Positions 47,793 to 59,471 of a stretch of 64,000 nucleotides of DNA are shown piece by piece (position 1 is the stretch's first letter; the number at the start of each line of letters is the position of its first letter). The DNA comes from Muricea muricata (Eukaryota > Cnidaria > Anthozoa > Malacalcyonacea > Plexauridae), in NCBI GenBank assembly GCA_963855995.1, contig OY979717.1:16870960-16934959 (forward strand), written 5' to 3'. A program made the position numbers and the translations under genes. The notes below the pieces were generated by a model. The model did not search any database. It was not told the DNA's origin and saw only the letters and a program-made list of their open reading frames with translations.

Positions 47793-50285
47793 ATGAATTC
47801 TCTAACGAATTATATATGAGCCTTTGTCACAATCGTCAGGAACATATTTATAAATCGTTTATGATCTTTTCGTGAGAATTTTGGGTTTACACCTGTTGGA
47901 AACAGGCAGCGCAAAAAGACCCATGTGCTAAAATAGACCTCTTGCGTTTGGCTTGATAATAGCAGCATTGAACTAAGAATTTATATTTATAGTATAAGGC
48001 GCATTCATTAGCAATGGATGTTTTTACCAGAGGAAATATCTCAGTTTATTCCATGTTGGAAAAACACAATGATGGTGTACAGTCAATTATACAGATCAGT
48101 GGCAGTACTCCGCGCGCAATGCAAACCGGGAAGCGTCTCACATGCTTCGAAGCCATATTTTTCATTCTTTCAATTATGATGTCGCTTTATAGCAAACAAA
48201 ATTGCAATAATAACCGTGATGACGAATGAAATAACTCCTCATACATCAGGAAAGACAGCGTAATACTCAGGTGAGATGGTTGTTATACTTTTTGTGTCGA
48301 TAAGCCCTTTGGACGTGTAATATTTACTTCGTTTCACCGTCATGTATTTCAAACACGTGTTCCAGTTTATATATATTTGAATTTCGCGCGACAGTATTTG
48401 AAATAAAACGTTGATATCAACAGATTGCCTTGATACAAGGTTTTATTTGAATGGAAAGAACTACAAACGGTAAAAATTGTATTCTGTAGATAGCCAGATG
48501 TGGTTATATGCAGACACATACTGAATGTCTGTGAATGCATGTCTGAATGCCCATCAGACTATGCAATCAATACATATACATATTATTAGATAGTTCTATA
48601 ACTCAAGCGTGCCACTTACATACGTTACTGTTTATTTAAATATCTGTAAGGATGGTAGTTTATAAGGATGTAAATTAACACTATGCATCAGTCAAAGGTT
48701 TGTGATGCATTTTGAATCAGTCAAAGATGCAGTGATGCAGTTTGAATCTACCAACTTTATCTATTTCTTTCTCAGCAAATTTTGTGGGATATTTGCCCTG
48801 TATTAGTTATGTGACACTTATTATATTTTGATATCAAGTGTTAGCACAGTATTTAGTTAAGTCTTGCTCTCCCTTTGGTAATAAAATTGCCTGCCATAAT
48901 GAAGACACCATAAAATCATAAGGTAGAGAAAATTGCTGCTTACATGTATATAAAAAATAACCTCATTCAAAAAGTTCCATCATACTATTGGATGTAAAGC
49001 GTCTTACATGCCCGACTTTCAAGTTCTTGTTTTAAAAGAAGTAATGAACTCCTTGTTTGAATATGTATTTTTGACAAACTCTTATGCCAGATTAGTTTTA
49101 TTTGTGTATGTATACCTGACCATACAATTCTATTCATCAACAGAAGTGCTACAGTATGTGCACTTCTCAAAACTTAGCAAAACAATCTGTTAATGCAATT
49201 CTCTAAAGCTTATAAATAACAATGTGACCAAAGCATACCATTTTATTACTATATTTTGTTAAATGTCAGATTATTGCACTTAACAAGGGAGTGTCACCAA
49301 CATTGCATTATTTTCCCTTCTAATTTTGGCAAAACACCAGAAAATTTTATTTAGAAAGTTGATTTTAGATTCTTGTTTGTATTGTTGCAATGAATAACTA
49401 AGTTATTTCTTATTGTTATATATGCTATGTCATATGCTATATAGCTATTTGGTTATTCTAACATAAGATTTTATTAAATTGCAGGCTTCAAGTATATGTT
49501 ACATGTAAATGCATGGAAACATCTTTGGTTATGCTTCCGTCATTGAATAAAAGGCTCGAACAATTGGTTGCAAGTTGTTGATTGCTGTCAAAAGTATTCA
49601 GATTATGAAAGACAGGAAGTTCCAACACAATTTTCAACTCCAGTTTTGGATATTATAGAAGTAATCAATTTACTAGGTTTGTTACAAACATTGAATGTCC
49701 TTGTTGCCTAAAACCAGGCGTTTTAGCTGCCAAACCCCAAAATATTGAACAGAAGTATGGTATGATTAAATTGAGAGGGACAGCTGGCATGCATTAATGT
49801 TTAATGCTGGTACTGCTGTCTTGTAGTCAAAAAAGTTTTTTCCATTGTAAGTAGCTGTATAGCTGTTATTTGGATATTAGATAAATCCTCTAACTTCAAA
49901 GCTTAAGTGCATGCTGATGTTTGGTATAGTTTGTTTAATTCCATAAGATATGAACATTTGACACTTTACTGTTCTTCAATGAAATGGCAAGATCTGATCA
50001 TTTACTGCATGTCCATTTACAGTTCAGTACAACTTATTTTTGCAACATATATGGGCCATGCATAATAATATAGCTTTCAGGTTAGAGCTGATAATCAGTA
50101 TAACAGCTGTCAGTTACAGTTTGGTCACTTTTTAATGAGTCATCTTTGTAAATATCTTTATGATTCATTGTCCAGTCAACAGTTAAATAAATGTTTATGC
50201 ATTGGGGGTAATCTGTACAAATATCATAAGCATGTTACTTAATGTCATTTCACCTTTTTGTAACACAAATTAAATTTTTGTGTTA
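47793..50285. other. Interior of the DNA transposon, no recognisable gene
   Basis: About 2.5 kb of AT-rich single-copy sequence lies between the subterminal arrays. The longest plus-strand ORF is 71 codons (48014-48229); it has no motif I recognise and no companion exons I can defend. A CAG|GTGAGA donor-like site near 48270, an acceptor-like TTGCAG near 49480 and AATAAA near 49546 could belong to a captured exon pair, but this is speculation. It could be captured host DNA or a decayed transposase. Confidence 0.5.
48687..48745 (+). repeat. Two-copy short tandem repeat inside the DNA transposon
   Basis: Two adjacent ~29-30-bp copies both begin ATCAGTCAAAG, continue GTGATGCA and end TTTGA. They are slightly diverged. 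No function is implied. Confidence 0.7.
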
Positions 50286-50347
50286 AGTAGCCGGTCATTT
50301 TAATCATTTTAAAATGGCTAACCAATTTAAATTTGGTCATTTTAAAT

Positions 50348-50557
50348 TAGTTAAAATGACCAAAAAAAATTGGTAGTTTGGATGCATCTGAGACAACCAG
50401 TTTAGATTGGTCATTTTAACCAAAACCTAATTTGGTTAAAACAACCAAAAATGTAATTGGTAAAAATGACCAATTATTTTTTTGGTTAAAGCAACCAATT
50501 TAAACTGGCTGTCTCAGATGCATCCAAACAACCAAATTTTTTTGGTCGTTTTAACCA
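50348..50557. repeat. Right-end palindrome of the DNA transposon
   Basis: A ~210-bp palindrome is centred near 50452. The arms pair TTAAAATGACC at the outside, GATGCATC at 50381-50388 with GATGCATC at 50517-50524, and a shared CCAGTTTA/TAAACTGG segment. The outer edge runs into the right terminal repeat. The left end has the short-period array instead, so the two ends differ in architecture. It contains the same TTGGT/ACCAA units as the left array. Confidence 0.75.
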
Positions 50558-52667
50558 ATCTGTTTTTACAGTGTATATCTTGATGGTCTGATTCGAAGAT
50601 ACAGGGTTTTAGCACTTACGGTCTGGGGGCCGCTTCTACCCTCCCCTATATTTCGAACCAGAGGTGGTGGAGTTATGACACAGACGGTTGAGGCAGTCAA
50701 TTCGATGTCGTTGTCGAAAGGCAACCGCATTTGGTGGGTTGTCGAGGCCAACTGTGCGAAGCCATCCGAGTGCCATCCGAGAGCCATCCGTGTGCAAACT
50801 TTTATTACAATACCCCGGTCCTTTTCACTATCGTCCTGCTGTCTTTTATACCGCCATCCCTAGACTAATCCTCCGAAGGTAGCAGAATTTCTCAGCTGAC
50901 ACCTATTGGAACTTTCTAATTTAAATTGGTTACGCTAGTGTCCAATCTCTTATGATGCTTTTCAATAGCCCCTAATGTAAGGGGTATAGCATAATTCTTT
51001 TCAATTATTTATTTGGGGTTTTTTGCAAGAAAAAAAGATGGTTCCCACCGTTATGAAAAACTATAGCATTTTGAGCACGGTGTTTTGTCCAATTTTTTTC
51101 GATGATTTTTTAAAACTGTTATTTTCTCCATTTACCAGAAATTTTGTCAGTGCGGTTAAGAACGAAATAAAAATTTTCATTTATCAGACTGTATGATACA
51201 AAGAAGTTGTGAAATTTTGACGACTTCTTTTCTAAAAAAAATTTTAAAATAGACCAAAAGATACTTTGGAAAGGGTCATAATTCTTCCACTTGACGAAAA
51301 CTATTTAATGCATGGGCAGGAATTGATCCTAGCCACTTTTGTTGAGTCATTTTTACTTGACCACTGGATTACGTTGGTTATGAGGCTCCGGCAGGTGGGT
51401 TTAAGTTGTCTACACGTTTTAGCCTATGCTTAATTCTTAAAACTGACCAAAGCCAGAACGATTTTTGGCAAAGCTAGGCAGGCATTGTTCCCGGACTCAG
51501 TGATTGATTTTGATGGATACATATTGCCGGTCTTTACGGCACTAGACTATGTTAGTTACCACTTTCCATGTTAGTTACCACTTTCAAAGGGTGAAGAATT
51601 ATCATAAATATAAACGCTAGATTAAATCGAAGTTATTCGAGCCCATTCGCGAGCTTTTGTTCGCATTTCATCAAATAATATTTAATCATACTCTGTCGAG
51701 GAAGACCCTGAAGTTGCTTTTGAGTGTAATTACATTTTTAAATTATGTAAAAATTTATTTCTAAATAAATCCAATTGAGTCTTTTGCAATATAACAAGTA
51801 ACAAAAATGGGTAAGATCACAACTTGAGCATACAGTAGGTTTGTGGTTCTACGAATTTTAAAAGCCTATACTTTTGTGAGTATATACGTAATAAAACATT
51901 TGAAAAATAAATGTGTGTTGAAATCAGCCTTCTCTTATACTCGGAGAAGATCTTGTAAATTCTGATCAAACATACCGGCTTTTCGAAACATAATGACCTA
52001 GCTATAGGTGTCCAATATATATATATATATATATCATTGAACAAAGAAGATCACTATTTAAATCTAATTTCGAAGGCAACATTATTGCTGGGGCAATCCA
52101 GAGACGATAAGTACTAAATAAATGGAAATGTGTTTCGCTGATTGCATAAATGACCACGCAAATTATATTTTGATGTTTATGATAAAACTTATACAGCACG
52201 TTAATAACAGCAGCCTATATATAGATGCATGTGCGCATGGCAATAGTGCCTACCTGGTCGTAATTCAACCACAATTAGTGCAACAGGAAAGCATGACGTA
52301 CATATATAGAAATCGGTGGCACTATAGTATCACCGATTTGTATATATATACGTCATGCTTTGCTGTTGCAGTAATTGTGGTTGAATTAGGACCAGGTAGG
52401 CACTATTGCCATGCGTGATCATTTGCTTTTCTTGTTTTAAAATATCTGCCTGTACTTAGGGGAAACAGGCAGATCTCTGAAAACAAGAAAGGCTGAACAC
52501 ATCAGAAACGTTAAGGAACATAATAATGGTTCAAACATCGAAAAACATGCAACGCGAAAATCATTGACACACGGAATTTCCGTAGTCGCCTAACACTAGA
52601 AGTCCAGAATCATGGCATACAGCTGGCAAAGACAGGAATGCTGATAACAACTCAAAACCGCTTCCTC

Positions 52668-55600
52668 GACAATGTACAATCTTAATAAAGAAAACATAGT
52701 ATCACCTTATCGTATTTCACAGTGCACATGTATACACGTCATATCTAGCTTCATTTCACACTTTCACAGTTTATAAATCATTATAAATATACCCGTTGAA
52801 GGCTACAGACTGGTGGCCGAAAGCTCGTAAACAAATAAATATATTTTAGTCAGAGAACGTCTCACCCTTTTCATTTATGTCTAATCCTGGCTACACATCT
52901 ACGATTTTTAGTGGTTTATATTGTTCAACTATTTTTTAAAGATCATTCAGTTGAAAACGGGTAAATAATTTAAACCACATAGGGCGAGTGTAATAGCCAA
53001 CGCGGTCTGGTGATCAAGCAAAGTGGTGCAGTAAATAAACAACGCAGCTGAACGATAATTCCCTTGCTCGGAATTATTTTTATGTTTTAGAACAATTATA
53101 GGCTAGAGTAAACCCCGCTTAAACAATTTAAGTGGCAAGGGCGTGATAGCATTCGTGTAGTCTAGTGGCCAATGAAAAATGTCTCAAGTCAACGAGTTCT
53201 TGGTCAAATCTTGCCCTTAACACAAACCCCATAGGCTTTTGTCTGGGGTAAGAACTATTATAAATATACAAGCTAGATTAATTCAAAGTTATTTGAACCC
53301 ATTCGCGAGCTTTTGTTCGCATTTCATCGAATAATATTTAATCATACTCTGTCGAGGAAGATCTTGAAGTTGCTTTGAGTGTAATTACATTTTTAAATGT
53401 ATGTACAAATTTATTCCTAAATAAATCCAATTGAGTCTTTTGCAATATCACAAATAATAAAAATCGATAAGATCACAACTTGAGCATACAGTAGGTTTCT
53501 GGTGCTACGAATTTTAAAAGCCCATATGTTTGTAAGTAGAACATGTGAAAAATAAATGTGTGTTGAAATCAGCCTTCCCTTATACTCGGAGAAGACCTTG
53601 AAATTCTGATCAAACATACATTTCCAAATTTAATGACCCAGCTTTAGGCGTTCAATATATATCATTGAACTAAACAGATCACTATTTAAATCTAATGTCG
53701 AAGAACAACATTATTGCTGACTCTGAGGCACTACAGAGACGATAAGTATTTAGTAAATGGAAATGTTGTTCGCTGATTCCTTAAATGATCACGCAAATTA
53801 TATTTTGATGTTTATGACACAACTTATATACAGCACGTTAATAACCGCATCCTATACATGGACGCATGTGCGCATGGCAATAGTGTCTACCCGGTCGTAA
53901 TTCAACCACAATCACTGCAACAGCAGAGCATGAGGTATATATATACAAATCGGTGTTACTATACCTTGATGGTCTGATTCGAAGATACAGGGTTTTAGCA
54001 CTTACGGTCTGGGGGCCGCTTCTACCCTCCCCTATATTTCGAACCAGAGGTGGTGGAGTTATGATACAGACGGTTGAGGCAGTCAATTCGATGTCGTCGT
54101 CGAAAGGCAACCGCATTTGGTGGGTTGTCGAGGCCAACTGTGCGAAGCCATCCGAGTGCCATCCGTGTGCAAACTTTTATTACAATACCCCGGTCCTTTT
54201 CATTATCGTCATGCTGTCTTTTATACCGCCATCCCTAGACTAATCCTCCGAAGGTAGCAGAATTTCTCAGCTGACACCTATTGGAACTTTCTAATTTAAA
54301 TTGGTTACGCTAGTGTGCAATCTCTTATGATGCTTTTCAATAGCCCTTAATGTAAGGGGTATAGCATAATTCTTTTCAATTATTTATTTGGGGTTTTTTT
54401 GCAAAAAAAAAAGATGGTTCCCACCGTTATGAAAAACTATAGCATTTTGAGCACGGTGTTTTGTCGAATTTTTTTCGATGATTTTTTAAAACTGTTATTT
54501 TCTCCATTTACCAGAAATTTTGTCAGTGCGGTTAAGAACGAAATAAAAATTTTCATTTATCAGACTGTATGATACAAAGAAGTTGTGAAATTTTGACGAC
54601 TTCTTTTCTAAAAAAAATTTTAAAATAGACCAAAAGATACTTTGGAAAGGGTCATAATTCTTCCACTTGACGAAAACTATTTAATGCATGGGCAGGAATT
54701 GATCCTAGCCACTTTTGTTGAGTCATTTTTACTTGACCACTGGATTACGTTGGTTATGAGGCTCCGGCAGGTGGGTTTAAGTTGTCTACACGTTTTAGCC
54801 TATGCTTAATTCTTAAAACTGACCAAAGCCAGAACGATTTTTGGCAAAGCTAGGCAGGCATTGTTCCCGGACTCAGTGATTGATTTTGATGGATACATAT
54901 TGCCGGTCTTTACGGCACTAGACTATGTTAGTTACCACTTTCCATGTTAGTTACCACTTTCAAAGGGTGAAGAATTATCATAAATATAAACGCTAGATTA
55001 AATCGAAGTTATTCGAGCCCATTCGCGAGCTTTTGTTCGCATTTCATCAAATAATATTTAATCATACTCTGTCGAGGAAGACCCTGAAGTTGCTTTTGAG
55101 TGTAATTACATTTTTAAATTATGTAAAAATTTATTTCTAAATAAATCCAATTGAGTCTTTTCCAATATAACAAGTAACAAAAATGGGTAAGATCACAACT
55201 TGAGCATACAGTAGGTTTCTGGTTCTACGAATTTTAAAAGCCTATACTTTTGTGAGTATATACGTGATAAAACATTTGAAAAATAAATGTGTGTTGAAAT
55301 CAGCCTTCTCTTATACTCGGAGAAGATCTTGTAAATTCTGATCAAACATACCGGCTTTTCGAAACATAATGACCTAGCTATAGGTGTCCAATATATATAT
55401 ATATATATATCATTGAACAAAGAAGATCACTATTTAAATCTAATTTCGAAGGCAACATTATTGCTGGGGCAATCCAGAGACGATAAGTACTAAATAAATG
55501 GGAATGTGTTTCGCTGATTGCATAAATGACCACGCAAATTATATTTTGATGTTTATGATAAAACTTATGCAGGACGTTAATAACAGCAGCCTATATATAG

Positions 55601-56043
55601 ATGCATGTGCGCATGGCAATAGTGCCTACCTGGTTGTAATTCAACCACAATTAGTGCAACAGGAAAGCATGACGTACATATATAGAAATCGGTGGCACTA
55701 TAGTATCACCGATTTGTATATATATACGTCATGCTTTGCTGTTGCAGTAATTGTGGTTGAATTACGACCAGGTAGGCACTATTGCCATGCGTGATCATTT
55801 GCTTTTCTTGTTTTAAAATATCTGCCTGTACTTAGGGGAAACAGGCAGATCTCAGAAAACAAGAAAGGCTGAACACATCAGAAACGTTAAGGAACATAAT
55901 AATGGTTCAAACATCGAAAAACATGCAACGCGAAAATCATTGACACACGGAATTTCCGTAGTCGCCTAACACTAGAAGTCCAGAATCATGGCATACAGCT
56001 GGCAAAGACAGGAATGCTGATAACAACTCAAAACCGCTTCCTC
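52668..56043. repeat. Macrosatellite unit 14, 3376 bp, mosaic
   Basis: Its first half shares TTTAGTAAATGG and ATGATACAG with unit 4. Its second half shares TTTTCCAATAT with unit 3 and ACGTGATAAAAC with units 3 and 12. AT tract 55391-55410; palindrome 55610-55791, with a private change in its left arm (TGGTTGTAATTC); PLE tail 55817-56075. Confidence 0.96.
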
Positions 56044-58762
56044 GACAATGTACAATCTTAATAAAGAAAACATAGTATCACCTTATCGTATTTCACAGTG
56101 CACATGTATACACGTCATATCTAGCTTCATTTCACACTTTCACAGTTTATAAATCATCATAAATATACCCGTTGAAGGCTACAGACTGGTGGCCGAAAGC
56201 TCGTAAACAAATAAATATATTTTAGTCAGAGAACGTCTCACCCTTTTCATTTATGTCTAATCCTGGCTACACATCTACGATTTTTAGTGGTTTATATTGT
56301 TCAACTATTTTTTAAAGATCATTCAGTTGAAAACGGGTAAATAATTTAAACCACATAGGGCGAGTGTAATAGCCAACGCGGTCTGGTGATCAAGCAAAGT
56401 GGTGCAGTAAATAAACAACGCAGCTGAACGATAATTCCCTTGCTCGGAATTATTTTTATGTTTTAGAACAATTATAGGCTAGAGTAAACCCCGCTTAAAC
56501 AATTTAAGTGGCAAGGGCGTGATAGCATTCGTGTAGTCTAGTGGCAAATGAAAAATGTCTCAAGTCAACGAGTTCTTGGTCAAATCTTGCCCTTAACACA
56601 AACCCCATAGGCTTTTGTCTGGGGTAAGAACTATTATAAATATACAAGCTAGATTAATTCAAAGTTATTTGAACCCATTCGCGAGCTTTTGTTCGCATTT
56701 CATCGAATAATATTTAATCATACTCTGTCGAGGAAGATCTTGAAGTTGCTTTGAGTGTAATTACATTTTTAAATGTATGTACAAATTTATTCCTAAATAA
56801 ATCCAATTGAGTCTTTTGCAATATCACAAATAATAAAAATCGATAAGATCACAACTTGAGCATACAGTAGGTTTCTGGTGCTACGAATTTTAAAAGCCCA
56901 TATGTTTGTAAGTAGAACATGTGAAAAATAAATGTGTGTTGAAATCAGCCTTCCCTTATACTCGGAGAAGACCTTGAAATTCTGATCAAACATACATTTC
57001 CAAATTTAATGACCCAGCTTTAGGCGTTCAATATATATCATTGAACTAAACAGATCACTATTTAAATCTAATGTCGAAGAACAACATTATTGCTGACTCT
57101 GAGGCACTACAGAGACGATAAGTATTTAATAAATGGAAATGTTGTTCGCTGATTCCTTAAATGATCACGCAAATTATATTTTGATGTTTATGACACAACT
57201 TATATACAGCACGTTAATAACCGCATCCTATACATGGACGCATGTGCGCATGGCAATAGTGTCTACCCGGTCGTAATTCAACCACAATCACTGCAACAGC
57301 AGAGCATGAGGTATATATATACAAATCGGTGTTACTATATCTTGATGGTCTGATTCGAAGATACAGGGTTTTAGCACTTACGGTCTGGGGGCCGCTTCTA
57401 CCCTCCCCTATATTTCGAACCAGAGGTGGTGGAGTTATGACACAGACGGTTGAGGCAGTCAATTCGATGTCGTTGTCGAAAGGCAACCGCATTTGGTGGG
57501 TTGTCGAGGCCAACTGTGCGAAGCCATCCGAGTGCCATCCGTGTGCAAACTTTTATTACAATACCCCGATCCTTTTCATTATCGTCATGCTGTCTTTTAT
57601 ACCGCCATCCCTAGACTAATCCTCCGAAGGTAGCAGAATTTCTCAGCTGACACCCATTGGAACTTTCTAATTTAAATTGGTTACGCTAGTGTGCAATCTC
57701 TTATGATGCTTTTCAATAGCCCCTAATGTAAGGGGTATAGCATAATTCTTTTCAATTATTTATTTGGGGTTTTTTTGCAAGAAAAAAAGATGGTTCCCAC
57801 CGTTATGAAAAACTATAGCATTTTGAGCACGGTGTTTTGTCCAATTTTTTTCGATGATTTTTTAAAACTGTTATTTTCTCCATTTACCAGAAATTTTGTC
57901 AGTGCGGTTAAGAACGAAATAAAAATTTTCATTTATCAGACTGTATGATACAAAGAAGTTGTGAAATTTTGACGACTTCTTTTCTAAAAAAAATTTTAAA
58001 ATAGACCAAAAGATACTTTGGAAAGGGTCATAATTCTTCCACTTGACGAAAACTATTTAATGCATGGGCAGGAATTGATCCTAGCCACTTTTGTTGAGTC
58101 ATTTTTACTTGACCACTGGATTACGTTGGTTATGAGGCTCCGGCAGGTGGGTTTAAGTTGTCTAAACGTTTTAGCCTATGCTTAATTCTTAAAACTGACC
58201 AAAGCCAGAACGATTTTTGGCAAAGCTAGGCAGGCATTGTTCCCGGACTCAGTGATTGATTTTGATGGATACATATTGCCGGTCTTTACGGCACTAGACT
58301 ATGTTAGTTACCACTTTCCATGTTAGTTACCACTTTCAAAGGGTGAAGAATTATCATAAATATAAACGCTAGATTAAATCGAAGTTATTCGAGCGCATTC
58401 GCGAGCTTTTGTTCGCATTTCATCAAATAATATTTAATCATACTCTGTCGAGGAAGACCCTGAAGTTGCTTTTGAGTGTAATTACATTTTTAAATTATGT
58501 AAAAATTTATTTCTAAATAAATCCAATTGAGTCTTTTGCAATATAACAAGTAACAAAAATGGGTAAGATCACAACTTGAGCATACAGTAGGTTTCTGGTT
58601 CTACGAATTTTAAAAGCCTATACTTTTGTGAGTATATACGTAATAAAACATTTGAAAAATAAATGTGTGTTGAAATCAGCCTTCTCTTATACTCGGAGAA
58701 GATCTTGTAAATTCTGATCAAACATACCGGCTTTTCGAAACATAATGACCTAGCTATAGGTG

Positions 58763-58840
<78 letters not shown>

Positions 58841-59471
58841 TTGAACAAAGAAGATCACTATTTAAATCTAATTTCGAAGGCAACATTATTGCTGGGGCAA
58901 TCCAGAGACGATAAGTATTAAATAAATGGAAATGTGTTTCGCTGATTGCATAAATGACCACGCAAATTATATTTTGATGTTTATGATAAAACTTATACAG
59001 CACGTTAATAACAGCAGCCTATATATAGATGCATGTGCGCATGGCAATAGTGCCTACCTGGTCGTAATTCAACCACAATTAGTGCAACAGGAAAGCATGA
59101 CGTACATATATAGAAATCGGTGGCACTATAGTATCACCGATTTGTATATATATACGTCATGCTTTGCTGTTGCAGTAATTGTGGTTGAATTACGACCAGG
59201 TAGGCACTATTGCCATGCGTGATCATTTGCTTTTCTTGTTTTAAAATATCTGCCTGTAGTTAGGGGAAACAGGCAGATCTCTGAAAACAAGAAAGGCTGA
59301 ACACATCAGAAACGTTAAGGAGCATAATAATGGTTCAAACATCGAAAAACATGCAACGCGAAAATCATTGACACACGGAATTTCCGTAGTCGCCTAACAC
59401 TAGAAGTCCAGAATCATGGCATACAGCTGGCAAAGACAGGAATGCTGATAACAACTCAAAACCGCTTCCTC
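56044..59471. repeat. Macrosatellite unit 15, 3428 bp
   Basis: Long AT tract (72 nt, 58767-58838). Palindrome 59038-59219; PLE tail 59245-59503, where the YLG tyrosine codon is TAG instead of TAC (near 59257), so this copy has lost even the conserved motif. Confidence 0.96.

Larger units (their letters stand above)
47378..50573. mobile_element. 3.2-kb TIR DNA transposon, CACTG ends and TA duplication, no transposase seen
   Basis: The element interrupts unit 13 at the end of block A. The uninterrupted satellite reads GTTACTATATCTTG; here it reads GTTACTA, then 3196 bp, then TATATCTTG, giving a 2-bp TA duplication (47376-47377 and 50574-50575). The ends are inverted repeats of 32 bp with 3 mismatches (47378-47409 and 50542-50573), starting CACTGTAAAAACA. 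Both ends carry subterminal arrays of CCAATT/AATTGG palindromes. CACTG with subterminal repeats suggests the CMC group (CACTA/Mirage/Chapaev); TA alone would also fit Tc1/mariner or ISL2EU, so the superfamily is open. No transposase was recognised, so it is probably non-autonomous. Confidence 0.88.
46084..52667. repeat. Macrosatellite unit 13 (interrupted by the DNA transposon)
   Basis: Without the 3198-bp insertion (element plus TA) the unit is 3386 bp: 3366 bp plus a 20-nt AT tract (52015-52034). The extra 10 bp come from an 11-bp duplication of the CCATCCGAG motif near 50762-50793 and one fewer T in a homopolymer near 51020. Palindrome 52234-52415 with GAATTAGGACC, shared with unit 11; PLE tail 52441-52699. 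Confidence 0.95.

Noticed and set aside
48985-49193. 61-codon ORFs on both strands in the transposon interior
   Set aside because: They overlap each other on opposite strands, are AT-rich and lack any motif.
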